NCBI GenBank assembly: GCA_024405015.1
Contig: JAKSPE010000010.1
Location: 1 to 64,000, forward strand
Length of the DNA stretch: 64,000 nt
Origin: Sphaerochaetaceae bacterium
GTDB lineage: Bacteria > Spirochaetota > Spirochaetia > Sphaerochaetales > Sphaerochaetaceae
Direction of reading: 5' to 3'
Shown one piece after another: positions 7,845 to 16,578 of the stretch. The notes under the pieces are model-generated. The model saw nothing but the letters and a program-made list of their open reading frames with translations, made no database searches and was not told where the DNA came from. The position numbers and the translations under genes were made by a program. The stretch's first letter is position 1; each line of letters opens with the position of its first letter.

Positions 7845-9218
7845 ATGGAATATTCCAGGATGTTCGAGAATGAGAATCTTGAATTCAAGGAGATGGTCCC
7901 TGAGGATTCCTTGAAATACACAAAGACTGTTGTGGGTTTTGCCAATGGCAATGGTGGACTTCTGGTTTTCGGCATTCGCGATTCTGACCACGCTGTCATT
8001 GGAATTCCAGACGACCAGCTGTTCGTCACAATCGATCGGATTACAAATGCCATATCGGACAGTATTGAGCCTCTACCGGATTTCTCCGTATCGATTATGC
8101 AGGAAAACGACAGAAATCTCATTGCTGTAGAGACTCGAGGTGGTTCCGGTAGACCATATCACATCAGATCCATGGGCTATGAGAATGGCACTTTCATCCG
8201 TATCGGGGGAACAACAAAACTCGCAGAAAAGGAACTTGTATCCGAATGGTATTTTGAAAAGCGCAATGTCAGTTGGGACTCTCTGGAGTATCCTGCTCAT
8301 GAAATTGGGAAGTCTGAGATGCAAGCCTTCCAAAAGGCCTGCGGGAACACGATTTCTGATTCTATGATGAGGTCTTGGAGCCTTGCCATAGAACATGATG
8401 GCAAACGATTTGCCTCCAATGCATTCGCATTGCTCTGCGGCTTTTATGAAGGGGCTCCTATGGTCCATTGCGCTGTATTCCGTGGGAAGACAAGAGGGGA
8501 GTTCCTTGATAAGAAGATTCTGGAGGGCTCCTTACTAGACGTCTATGATCAGGCTGTGAAGTTCCTCAAGGCTAATACACGCATGACGGCAAAAATCTCT
8601 GGTCAGCTACGCGTTGAAACCCCTGAGATTCCAGATTCCGTTTTGAGGGAACTGGTTGTCAATGCTGTTGTTCATAGAAGCTATCTCAGTTGGCAGGCCT
8701 CATACATCGCCATCTACAGCGACAGAATTGAGGTGATTACACCTGGTGGACTTCCTGGTAGGCTCACGGTTGAGAAGGTTAAGCAGGGATTCTCAAAAAT
8801 CCGAAACAGGACGCTTGCAAGGGTCTTCATGCATCTGAACCTCATGGATGGTTATGGTATGGGAATTCCTGCGATGATTGCGGATCTGAAGAAAAACGGA
8901 ATGCGGGAACCTCTGATTGAAGAGCTTGAAGACAGCCTCAGAATCACAATTTACCGAAAAGGTCTCTATGACGAGGCTTCTTCCAATGATTTTTCCATGG
9001 CCTGTGAATCGAAATGCCTGTATATGACAAGTAAAGACTATGCCAAGGTGATTCTCCAGTTCATTGATGCAAGCCCTGAAATCACAACATCAGAGCTCTC
9101 TCAAAAGACAGGACTTTCTTTGAGCACTATAAAAAGGGAGGTCTCGAAACTGCAGTCCTCTGGGGCACTTGTCCGAATTGGCAATAACCGTCGTGGAATC
9201 TGGAAAGTTGAAAAATGA
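7845..9218 (+). CDS. AlbA_2 (Schlafen-like) transcriptional regulator with ATPase and winged-helix domains
   Basis: 457-residue protein of the group often labelled RecG-like or 'ATP-binding protein'. The N-terminal AlbA_2 domain (ENLEFKEM near residue 7; FANGNGGLLVFGI near 32) is followed by a HATPase_c_4-like domain (LRELVVNAVVHRSY near 265; ITPGGLPG near 300). A C-terminal winged helix reads TTSELSQKTGLSLSTIKREV near 410. There are no helicase motifs. A strong AAAGGAGGG precedes ATG 7845. Such proteins are thought to act as regulators or stress-defence factors, but no target is established here. It stands alone between two terminators, behind 9-bp direct repeats that may be its operator. 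Confidence 0.8.
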   Translation: MEYSRMFENENLEFKEMVPEDSLKYTKTVVGFANGNGGLLVFGIRDSDHAVIGIPDDQLFVTIDRITNAISDSIEPLPDFSVSIMQENDRNLIAVETRGGSGRPYHIRSMGYENGTFIRIGGTTKLAEKELVSEWYFEKRNVSWDSLEYPAHEIGKSEMQAFQKACGNTISDSMMRSWSLAIEHDGKRFASNAFALLCGFYEGAPMVHCAVFRGKTRGEFLDKKILEGSLLDVYDQAVKFLKANTRMTAKISGQLRVETPEIPDSVLRELVVNAVVHRSYLSWQASYIAIYSDRIEVITPGGLPGRLTVEKVKQGFSKIRNRTLARVFMHLNLMDGYGMGIPAMIADLKKNGMREPLIEELEDSLRITIYRKGLYDEASSNDFSMACESKCLYMTSKDYAKVILQFIDASPEITTSELSQKTGLSLSTIKREVSKLQSSGALVRIGNNRRGIWKVEK

Positions 9219-9245
9219 AAAAGCTCCAAGCCTAAGCCTGGAGCT
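9211..9245 (-). terminator. Terminator of the minus-strand aminotransferase operon
   Basis: AGCTCCA (9222-9228) and TGGAGCT (9239-9245) form a 7-bp stem. Read on the minus strand it runs into TTTTTCATTTTT. It lies between two convergent genes and overlaps the stop region of the plus-strand regulator. Confidence 0.75.
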
Positions 9246-9267
9246 CTGAAGTTGACAATTCTTGCAA

Positions 9268-10437
9268 TCAGCACATCTTCTTCTTGATGTCTGCAAGACG
9301 ATTCAGTGCATCGTAGAGAGTCTCGTCCTTCTTTGCGAAGTGGATTCTGACGATGTTTCTGACATCCTCACGGAAGAAGGAGGAACCTGGGACACAGGCG
9401 ACACCGACTTTGCGGATGAGCTCTTCACAGAACTCGGTATCGGTCTGACCCTTCTTCATGAATGGACCGATGTCTGCAAGGATGAAGTAGGTACCCTGAG
9501 GATCGGTGAATGGAATTCCGATATCCTTAAGACCGTCGGTGAAGATCTTCTTCATATGAGCATAGTGGTCACCGAATTCCTTGTAGTAGCTGTCTGGCAT
9601 CTCAAGTCCAACGACAGCGGCTTCCATCAGTGGAGCAGGAGCACCGACAGCGTTGAAGTCGTGGTACTGCTTGACGCGCTTCATCAGTGGCTCTGGAGCA
9701 ATGGCATAACCCAGTCTCCAACCGGTGATGGAATAGGTCTTGGAAAGGCTGGAGAGGCTGACTGTCCTTTCCCACATGCCAGGAAGGCTGTTCATGTAGA
9801 TATGCTTGTGGCCTTCGTAGACGATGTGCTCATAAGGCTCATCGGTGATGACAAAGACATCGTACTTCTTGCACAGATCTGCAATGATGGTGAGCTCCTG
9901 CATGGTGAAGACCTTACCGCTTGGGTTGGATGGGTTGCACAGAATCAGTGCCTTGGTCTCCGGCATCCTGAGGGCATCCTCGAGAACATTTGGGTCAAAG
10001 TTGTACTGTGGTGGTACGAGAGGCACGAAAACAGGCTCACAACCTGCCATGAGAGTCTGAGCATAGTAGTTCTCAAAGTAAGGGGAGAACATGACAATCT
10101 TGTCCCCAGGGTTTGTAAGGGCGAAGATGGTGTCTACCATAGCCTCAGTAGAACCGATTGTAACGACTTCCTCTGTCTCCGGATCGATCTCCCTTCCCAT
10201 GAAGTGTCCGCACTTCTTGGCAAGAGCACGTCTGAAGTTTGGAGCTCCCATTGTGATAGGGTACTGGTGAGGGCCAATGGCGCTGATCTCTGCCAGACGG
10301 TCTGTAATGGCTTTCGGTGGGTCAAAATCAGGGTATCCCTGGGAGAGGTTGATTGCATTGTTTGCCAATGCAATACGGGTCATTCTTCTGATGACGGAAT
10401 CCGTGAAATACTGGTTCTTTCTGCTCATTTCTTTCAT
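9268..10437 (-). CDS. Class I/II PLP-dependent aminotransferase (aromatic amino acid type likely)
   Basis: 389-residue fold-type I aminotransferase. Visible landmarks are the N-terminal INLSQGYPDFDPP, the PLP-site CNPSNPSGK, DEPYEHIVY (pyridine-N Asp and Tyr) and the Schiff-base lysine in SLSKTYSITGWRLGY. ATG at 10437 has GAGG seven bases upstream. It is the last gene of a four-gene minus-strand operon with CoA ligase, iorA and iorB. That context suggests it interconverts arylpyruvates with tyrosine, phenylalanine or tryptophan. Sequence alone cannot exclude an aspartate or alanine aminotransferase. The 43-bp gap to iorB shows no terminator. Confidence 0.85.
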   Translation of the reverse strand: MKEMSRKNQYFTDSVIRRMTRIALANNAINLSQGYPDFDPPKAITDRLAEISAIGPHQYPITMGAPNFRRALAKKCGHFMGREIDPETEEVVTIGSTEAMVDTIFALTNPGDKIVMFSPYFENYYAQTLMAGCEPVFVPLVPPQYNFDPNVLEDALRMPETKALILCNPSNPSGKVFTMQELTIIADLCKKYDVFVITDEPYEHIVYEGHKHIYMNSLPGMWERTVSLSSLSKTYSITGWRLGYAIAPEPLMKRVKQYHDFNAVGAPAPLMEAAVVGLEMPDSYYKEFGDHYAHMKKIFTDGLKDIGIPFTDPQGTYFILADIGPFMKKGQTDTEFCEELIRKVGVACVPGSSFFREDVRNIVRIHFAKKDETLYDALNRLADIKKKMC

Positions 10438-10480
10438 TGTTTTGCCTCTTATTTCCGTTTGATTGCGAATGATAAACCAA

Positions 10481-11050
10481 TTAAGCGTTTTTGCCCATAA
10501 GGAAAGCCTTTTTATTCATCTCCAAGAACTTCTCAGGGACGCTGGCTGCGATGGCATCCAGCCACTGCTGCTCTGTGAAGTCAAAGTGATGGGAAAGCTT
10601 TCCCAAAAGTGCAAGGTTCACAGCCTTGGTGCTTCCTGCCTGCTTGGCAATGGCCAATGCATCGAAAGCCTCAAGCTTGATGTTGAGCTTTCCGAGCTTT
10701 CCGATGATGTCCTCTGGATACTGGGCGGCTCCTGTGATGACAGGCATCGGATTGATCTGCTGTGTGTTTGTCACAAGGATTCCACCCTGTTTGAGGAACT
10801 CGACATAGCGGGCAGCCTCAAGAGCCTCGAAGGAGATGATGAAATCAGCCTGTCCCTTGTCGATGACAGGGGAGTAGACCTTCTCTCCATAGCGTACGTA
10901 GGTGACGACACTTCCGCCACGCTGGCTCATGCCGTGGACCTCACTGACTTTGACATCGTAACCCTTTTCCAAGAAGAGTCTTCCGAGAAGCTTGCTTGCA
11001 AGAAGTGTTCCCTGTCCGCCGACTCCGACGATCATAATGTTCTGTGTCAT
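10481..11050 (-). CDS. iorB: Indolepyruvate:ferredoxin oxidoreductase, beta subunit
   Basis: 189-residue gamma-domain-type subunit of 2-oxoacid:ferredoxin oxidoreductases, with the N-terminal IMIVGVGGQGTLLASKLLG signature and SEVHGMSQRGGSVVTYVR characteristic of IorB. With IorA it converts arylpyruvates plus CoA to arylacetyl-CoA, reducing ferredoxin, or runs in reverse. The start at 11050 is preceded by AGAAGGAGG located in the end of iorA. Upstream in-frame codons would extend it into iorA without homology to the family. The start lies two bases after the iorA stop, so the pair is translationally coupled. Confidence 0.93.
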   Translation of the reverse strand: MTQNIMIVGVGGQGTLLASKLLGRLFLEKGYDVKVSEVHGMSQRGGSVVTYVRYGEKVYSPVIDKGQADFIISFEALEAARYVEFLKQGGILVTNTQQINPMPVITGAAQYPEDIIGKLGKLNIKLEAFDALAIAKQAGSTKAVNLALLGKLSHHFDFTEQQWLDAIAASVPEKFLEMNKKAFLMGKNA

Positions 11051-11052
11051 GC

Positions 11053-12789
11053 TCAAGCCTCCTTCTTTCCGATGGCGCCCATTCTGCAGAGCTGGCTGCA
11101 GACGGTACAACCTGTACACTGTGTGGCGTCAATGACGGCTTTCTTTTCTACGATGCTGATGGCAGGACAGCCGATTTTCATACAGGCGGTACAGCCAATG
11201 CACTTGCTCTGGTCGACGCTGATAGGACCTGGATGCTTGACGGTCTTAAGCAGTGCACATGGACGGCGGGAAATGATGACGGAAGGCTCATCGCAGGAGG
11301 TCTCCTCCTTGATGGCTTCATCACAGGCTTTGATGTCATATGGGTCAACGACTCTGACGCGCTTGATGCCGATGGCTCTGCAAAGGGCCTCGAGGTCGAT
11401 CTTGGCGCAAGGGTCACCCTTGAGGTTGAAACCTGTGGTTGGGTTCTGCTGGTGGCCAGTCATTCCAGTGGTTGAGTTGTCCAGAATGATGACGGTGGAG
11501 GCGCTTTCGTTGTAGGCGACGTTGATCAGGCCTGTGACACCACTGTGCATGAAGGTGGAGTCACCAATGACAGCTGCGGTCTTGAGACCTCCGGCGGCAC
11601 CGGCTTTGTTGAAGCCGTGAAGACCTGAGATGGAGGCACCCATACAGATGGTTGAATCTGTTGCCTTCAGTGGGGCAGTGGCTCCGAGGGTGTAACATCC
11701 GATATCACCAAGGACGGTGATGTTGTTCTTCTTGAGTGTGTAGTAAAGTCCTCTGTGAGGGCAGCCGGCACACATGACCGGTGGTCTTCCAGGAATCGGC
11801 TCGTCCAGACACTCGCCTGTGTTGAACGGCAGACCGAGTTTCTGGGCCACGAGGTTTGGTGAGAACTCACCCATGTTGCTGAAAAGCTCCTTGCCTGTGA
11901 CTTTGACGCCGATGCTGTTACAGTGGGACTCGATGATACCGTCAAGCTCCTCGACCACGACAACCTTCTGGACCTTTGCGGCAAAGTCCTGGATGAGCTT
12001 GACTGGAAGTGGGTTCACCATACCGAGCTTGAGAACAGGGAAGCGGTCACCACAGACCTCCTTGACGTACTCGTAGCTGGACGATGATGTGATGATGCCC
12101 ATGGAGGTGTCACAACCGGATTCGACGCGGTTGATGCTACAGGTCTCCGCCCACAGGGAGAGGTCCTTGGTTCTCTGCTCCACGATCGGGTGGCGTCTTC
12201 TTGCCATGCCCGGCATCATGATGTATTTGTCTACGTTCTTCTCATATGGCTTTACTGGAAGCTCTGTGCGGTCGGTCAGTTCGACAGCGCTCTGGCAATG
12301 TGCGATTCTTGTGCACATCTTCATGATGACCGGTGTATCGAACTTCTCGGAAAGCTCATAGGCGAGCTTTGTGAACTCCAGTGCCTCTGCCGAGTCGGAT
12401 GGCTCGAGCATCGGGATCTTTGCGGCAATGGCGTAGTGGCGAGAATCCTGCTCGTTCTGGGAGGAGTGCATGCCAGGGTCATCGGCGACGGCAATGACCA
12501 TACCGGCATTGACACCCGTGTAGGAGATGGTGAAAAGAGGGTCGGCGGCCACGTTCATACCAACGTGCTTCATGCCGCAGAAACTTCTCTTTCCGGCAAG
12601 GCTTGCGCCAAAGGCAGCCTCCATGGCGACCTTCTCATTCGGTGCCCATTCGGCATAGATCTCCGGATACTTTGCTGCAAACTCCGTGATCTCCGTACTT
12701 GGAGTTCCCGGGTAGCTTGATACGAAGCAGCAACCTGCTTCATAAAGGCCTCTTGCAAAGGCCTCGTTTCCTAACATCAGTTTCTTCAT
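11053..12789 (-). CDS. iorA: Indolepyruvate:ferredoxin oxidoreductase, alpha subunit
   Basis: 578-residue TPP-dependent subunit. The N-terminal pyrimidine-binding domain starts MLGNEAFARGLYEAGC and includes SSYPGTPSTEI. The central TPP/metal region contains CAGCPHRGLYY and GDIGCYTLG, with a later GDSTFMHSG. The C-terminus carries two [4Fe-4S] motifs (CIGCTACMKIGCP and CTGCTVCSQLC). The second motif has the altered spacing typical of IorA ferredoxin tails. It forms the oxygen-sensitive enzyme with IorB. It lies 12 bases downstream of the CoA-ligase gene. Direction of the reaction in the cell is inferred in the operon finding. Confidence 0.94.
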   Translation of the reverse strand: MKKLMLGNEAFARGLYEAGCCFVSSYPGTPSTEITEFAAKYPEIYAEWAPNEKVAMEAAFGASLAGKRSFCGMKHVGMNVAADPLFTISYTGVNAGMVIAVADDPGMHSSQNEQDSRHYAIAAKIPMLEPSDSAEALEFTKLAYELSEKFDTPVIMKMCTRIAHCQSAVELTDRTELPVKPYEKNVDKYIMMPGMARRRHPIVEQRTKDLSLWAETCSINRVESGCDTSMGIITSSSSYEYVKEVCGDRFPVLKLGMVNPLPVKLIQDFAAKVQKVVVVEELDGIIESHCNSIGVKVTGKELFSNMGEFSPNLVAQKLGLPFNTGECLDEPIPGRPPVMCAGCPHRGLYYTLKKNNITVLGDIGCYTLGATAPLKATDSTICMGASISGLHGFNKAGAAGGLKTAAVIGDSTFMHSGVTGLINVAYNESASTVIILDNSTTGMTGHQQNPTTGFNLKGDPCAKIDLEALCRAIGIKRVRVVDPYDIKACDEAIKEETSCDEPSVIISRRPCALLKTVKHPGPISVDQSKCIGCTACMKIGCPAISIVEKKAVIDATQCTGCTVCSQLCRMGAIGKKEA

Positions 12790-12801
12790 TGTTACGTCCT
12801 G

Positions 12802-14445
12802 TTAACCTGTGATCTGCTGTTCGACAAGATGCTTGCCGCAGTACCTTTCCCTAAGAACCGGCTTTTCGATCTTTCCGGTTGGGTTTCTTGGTACATCTGC
12901 AAATATTACCTTTCTTGGGCGCTTGTATCTAGGGAGGTCCTGGCAGAAATCCTCAATCTCCTGCTCGGTACAGGTCATGCCGTCCTTGATGGAGATGATG
13001 GCTGCGGCGATCTCGCCCAGTCTCTGGTCCGGAAGACCAATGACGGCGACGTCCTTGATCTTGTCGAATTTTCGGAGGTAGTCCTCGATCTGAACAGGGT
13101 AGAGGTTCTCACCACCGGTGATGACGACATCCTTCTTTCTGTCGACAAGGTAGATGAAGCCGTCGGCATCGTACTTGGCCATGTCACCGGTCAGAAGCCA
13201 TTCACCCTTGAGAATCTCGTCGGTGGCCTCCTGGTTCTTGTAATAGCAGGTCATGACGCCAGGGCCCTTGACGGCAAGCTCTCCGACCTCTTCGCCTTCG
13301 ACTTCCTCAAGCTGGTCGTTCTTGACGATCTTGCACTCCCAAAGGTAGCCCGGGATTCCGATGGCTCCGACCTTGTTGACGTTCTCGACTCCAAGGTGTA
13401 CGCAGCCAGGTCCGATGGATTCGGAAAGGCCATAGTTGGTGTCGTACTGGTGGTGTGGGAACACCTTGAGCCAACGCTTGATGAGACTTGGTGGAACAGG
13501 CTGTGCGCCGATATGCATGAGACGCCACTGGGACAGAAGGTAATCGTCAAGATTGATTCTGCCGCTGTCGATGGCATCCAGAATGTCCTGTACCCATGGT
13601 ACCAGGAGCCAGACGATGGTACATTTCTCTTCGGTGACGGTTCTGAGAATCCATTCTGGTTTGATGCCGCGAAGAATGACAGCCTTGGAACCTGCCATGA
13701 GGCTTCCGAACCAGTGCATCTTGGCACCTGTATGATAAAGAGGTGGAATGCAGAGGAACACATCATCTCTGCTCTGGCTGTGGTGGTTCTGCTCGGTCAG
13801 ACAGGAGCTGTAGAGGGCTCTGTGCTTATGCAAAATGGCCTTTGGGAAACCTGTTGTACCGGAGGAGAAGTAGATGGCGGCATAGTCGTCCTGGGTGAGG
13901 GCAATCGGTGGCTGATTGGAGGATGCGAACTGGATGACCCTAAGGCAGTTCTCGCAATAGGAAGGTACATCGGCTTCCTTTCCGACGAAGAACATGGTGT
14001 GGACCTTTGGAATCTCTGTGGAGATGGCATCCATTCTTGCAATGAACTCCGGTCCGAAGAGCAGAATCTCGATATCGGCAAGGTCCAGACAATATTTGAT
14101 TTCGTCGCTGGAGTAGCGGTAGTTCAATGGTACGGCAAGGCAGCCTGCCTTGAGGATTCCGAAGTACAGAGGAAGGAACTCGATGCAGTTCATCATGAGG
14201 ATACCAACTTTGGTGCCTCTTGGGGTCTCTCGGCTGAGAAGCAGGTTGGCAAAGCGGTTTGCCATGTTGTCGAAATCGCGCCAGGTAATCTCCCTTCTGT
14301 ATGGGGAGTCTGTTGTGCTTTCAATGAGCTTGGCCTCGCGCCAAGTGACAGCCTTGTCACGTTTCTCGGATGGGCTCACTTCCACAAGGGCGATCTCTGA
14401 GCCGTAAAGTCTTGCATTCCTCTCAAGGAAATCGGTAATGACCAT
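12802..14445 (-). CDS. AMP-forming acyl/aryl-CoA ligase
   Basis: 547-residue member of the ANL adenylate-forming superfamily. Motifs in order: the phosphate loop YFSSGTTGFPKAILHKH near residue 185, NYGLSESIGPG near 330, the hinge/ATP motif TGDMAKYDADGFIYLVDRKKD near 420, and the catalytic lysine motif NPTGKIEK near 525. It should activate a carboxylic acid to its CoA thioester with ATP. Position as first gene before iorAB and an aminotransferase suggests phenylacetate or indoleacetate as substrate; other acyl acids cannot be excluded. ATG at 14445 is chosen because AGGAGGAGAG lies just upstream. A longer upstream frame lacks family similarity. Confidence 0.85.
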   Translation of the reverse strand: MVITDFLERNARLYGSEIALVEVSPSEKRDKAVTWREAKLIESTTDSPYRREITWRDFDNMANRFANLLLSRETPRGTKVGILMMNCIEFLPLYFGILKAGCLAVPLNYRYSSDEIKYCLDLADIEILLFGPEFIARMDAISTEIPKVHTMFFVGKEADVPSYCENCLRVIQFASSNQPPIALTQDDYAAIYFSSGTTGFPKAILHKHRALYSSCLTEQNHHSQSRDDVFLCIPPLYHTGAKMHWFGSLMAGSKAVILRGIKPEWILRTVTEEKCTIVWLLVPWVQDILDAIDSGRINLDDYLLSQWRLMHIGAQPVPPSLIKRWLKVFPHHQYDTNYGLSESIGPGCVHLGVENVNKVGAIGIPGYLWECKIVKNDQLEEVEGEEVGELAVKGPGVMTCYYKNQEATDEILKGEWLLTGDMAKYDADGFIYLVDRKKDVVITGGENLYPVQIEDYLRKFDKIKDVAVIGLPDQRLGEIAAAIISIKDGMTCTEQEIEDFCQDLPRYKRPRKVIFADVPRNPTGKIEKPVLRERYCGKHLVEQQITG

Positions 14446-14514
14446 GTATCTCTCCTCCTGTCCAAGACAGAATTGTTTCCCAGTAAAATCGTGTTTAGAT
14501 TTGTACAATTTGTA

Positions 14515-14548
14515 ATTATATTAACGCACTGAAGTGCACGAGGGTCAA
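14515..14548 (-). promoter_or_regulatory. Promoter with internal palindrome for the CoA ligase-ior operon
   Basis: On the minus strand TTGACC (14548-14543) and GTTAAT (14525-14520) are 17 bp apart; an overlapping TATAAT sits at 14520-14515. The spacer holds a 12-bp perfect palindrome GCACTTCAGTGC (14526-14537), a position where a bound repressor would block RNA polymerase. Confidence 0.45.
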
Positions 14549-14617
14549 CCAAAACCACCGATATGGCTTTATCAAACCCCATGTTTTTCACTAAAATGTT
14601 AAATAAGGAACAAACGT

Positions 14618-15958
14618 ATGAACAAAGGAAATCTGACAGAAGGGCCAATTGCAAAACCGCTTGTGGTTTTCATGTTGCCGCTTCTTCTGAGCAACATCCT
14701 CCAGCAGCTGTACAACATGGCCGATACCATCATCGTGGGACGGTTTGCAGGCATTGAGGCCCTCGCTGGCGTCGGTGCAGGGTACTCGCTTTCCAACGTC
14801 TACATCACCGTTGCACTGGGCCTAGGAATTGGTGCCTCGGTTCTTGCCGGACAGTATTTCGGAGCAGGTCGCTACGATGACATGAAGCGCACCATCAGCA
14901 CGTCGCTTCTGACCTTTGTCCTTTCCGCGGTCGTTCTCATGACGCTGTCCCTTGTCTTTCTGAGACAGATCCTGACAGCCCTGCGCGTTCCTTCCGATGC
15001 TTTTGAAAGTGCCTACGACTACATGAAGATCATTTTGCTGGGGCTTCCGTTCGTGTTTGCCTACAACGACATCGCATCCACCTTCAATGCCTTGGGAAAG
15101 TCCAAATACCCATTGGCTTTCCTGGTGGTCTCCGTGTTCTTCAACGTCATTCTGGACCTGCTGTTCGTCGTCCGCTTCTCCATGGGGGCTTTCGGAGCCG
15201 CTCTTGCCACCGTCATTGCGCAGGGCATTTCGGCAGCGCTGTCCTTCGTGCTTCTGCTGGTTGAACTTGCCCATTATCAGGGGCAGGGTAGGACAAGGAT
15301 CTTTGATGCAAGCCTGGTCAGGAAGATTCTGAACCTTGCCATCCCATCCATGGTGTGCAACACCGTCATCTCATTTGGCATGATGGTGGTTCAGGCTGCC
15401 GTCAACGTGTTCGGCTCCGAATACCTGGCAGGCTATGCTGCGGCAATGCGAATCGATGGCATTACCGCCGCTCCTTATGTGGCAATCAGCTCCGCTCTGT
15501 CCGCTTTCGTGGCTCAGAACATCGGGGCAAAGAAATATGATAGGATTCCAAAGGCCCTGCATATTTCCACCGCAATCATGGTGGGCTTCACCGTCGTTCT
15601 GGGTGGCTCGGTGATCCTGTTCAAGCGACAGATGATTGGAGCTTTCCTTGGCGGCACAGTATCGGAGATTGCCATGTTCGTCGGTTGCGGCTATGCTGGA
15701 TTCTGCTCGTGGTTCTTCGTTCTTCTGGGACTGAAGATCGTCTTTGACGGCATTCTCAGAGGGGCAGGTGATATGAAACTGTTCATGATTGCGAATGTGG
15801 TGAACCTTGCCATCCGAATCAGTGTATCCTATGCACTGTCACCAATCTATGGTGTTCAGGTCATCTGGTATGCCGTTCCGATCGGATGGGCGGCCTGTGT
15901 CATCATGGAGGGCATTCGGGTTGCCTCTGGAAAATGGAAGACCATCAAGGCGATGTGA
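14618..15958 (+). CDS. MATE-family exporter
   Basis: 446-residue multi-span membrane protein with the MATE N-terminal signature (FMLPLLLSNILQQLYNMADT) and about 12 hydrophobic segments. The start follows TAAGGA with proper spacing. It is transcribed divergently from the CoA ligase-ior operon across a 172-bp gap. The next gene starts 9 bp downstream behind a GAGGAG site, so the two, and probably the GNAT gene, form one operon. The exported substrate is unknown. Confidence 0.88.
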   Translation: MNKGNLTEGPIAKPLVVFMLPLLLSNILQQLYNMADTIIVGRFAGIEALAGVGAGYSLSNVYITVALGLGIGASVLAGQYFGAGRYDDMKRTISTSLLTFVLSAVVLMTLSLVFLRQILTALRVPSDAFESAYDYMKIILLGLPFVFAYNDIASTFNALGKSKYPLAFLVVSVFFNVILDLLFVVRFSMGAFGAALATVIAQGISAALSFVLLLVELAHYQGQGRTRIFDASLVRKILNLAIPSMVCNTVISFGMMVVQAAVNVFGSEYLAGYAAAMRIDGITAAPYVAISSALSAFVAQNIGAKKYDRIPKALHISTAIMVGFTVVLGGSVILFKRQMIGAFLGGTVSEIAMFVGCGYAGFCSWFFVLLGLKIVFDGILRGAGDMKLFMIANVVNLAIRISVSYALSPIYGVQVIWYAVPIGWAACVIMEGIRVASGKWKTIKAM

Positions 15959-15967
15959 GGAGATTAT

Positions 15968-16555
15968 ATGAAGGTTTATTTCATCAGACATGGTCAGAGC
16001 ATGACCAACATGCAAAAGCGATGTGGAGGGTGGACACAGTGTCCGCTTTCAGACCTTGGAATGGAGCAGGCAAAGAGCCTTGCACCGGTTCTCAAGGATA
16101 TCCATTTTGACAGAATTTACAGCAGTGACCTTCTCAGAACCGTCCAGACTGCTAAGAATGCCATTCCTGGCTGTGAACCTGAGCAGCGCTGGGAACTTCG
16201 TGAAATCGGTGTTGGAAGCACCCAGGAGGTCCTTCATACGGAACTTCGTGAGAAATATGGACAAGCATTCACCGATGCGGTCAAGAATCACGACTACACA
16301 CCTTTTGGCGGTGAGAACGACCAGATGATCCGTGAGCGCGTGCATTCGTTCATGCGGGAGCTTGAGACCGTCCAGGCCGAGAACATCGCCGTTGTCGGTA
16401 GCGAGGGAACCATCCTTCATATGATGACCTATGTGCTTCAGGCAAACTTCAACATCCATAGCCTTCGCATCAAGAACTGCTCAATCTCTGTTCTTGCCTT
16501 TGAGAACGGTGCCTGGAAACTTGAGCGCTTTGCCTACACACCAGCTCTTGTCTGA
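15968..16555 (+). CDS. Histidine phosphatase-fold protein lacking the second catalytic histidine
   Basis: 195-residue phosphoglycerate-mutase-like protein. The N-terminal FIRHGQSMTN carries the phosphorylated histidine, and YSSDLLRTVQTA and ELREIGVG match further family blocks. The second active-site histidine, normally in a S-H-G motif near the C-terminus, is replaced: the segment reads VVGSEGTILHMM, with Glu (GAG codon) in place of His. Activity may be lost or altered. GAGGAG precedes ATG 15968. It lies between a MATE and a GNAT gene; no substrate is suggested by context. Confidence 0.8.
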   Translation: MKVYFIRHGQSMTNMQKRCGGWTQCPLSDLGMEQAKSLAPVLKDIHFDRIYSSDLLRTVQTAKNAIPGCEPEQRWELREIGVGSTQEVLHTELREKYGQAFTDAVKNHDYTPFGGENDQMIRERVHSFMRELETVQAENIAVVGSEGTILHMMTYVLQANFNIHSLRIKNCSISVLAFENGAWKLERFAYTPALV

Positions 16556-16578
16556 GTTTTGTTTGAAAGGATTGGAAA

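Noticed and set aside
7845-9218. RecG-like helicase
   Set aside because: No Walker A or helicase motifs; the AlbA_2, HATPase-like and winged-helix layout fits a regulator.
12829-14400. A 523-codon plus-strand frame over the CoA ligase
   Set aside because: It mirrors the ligase gene exactly, has no ribosome site, and its product is rich in unlikely segments; the minus-strand gene has all ANL motifs.
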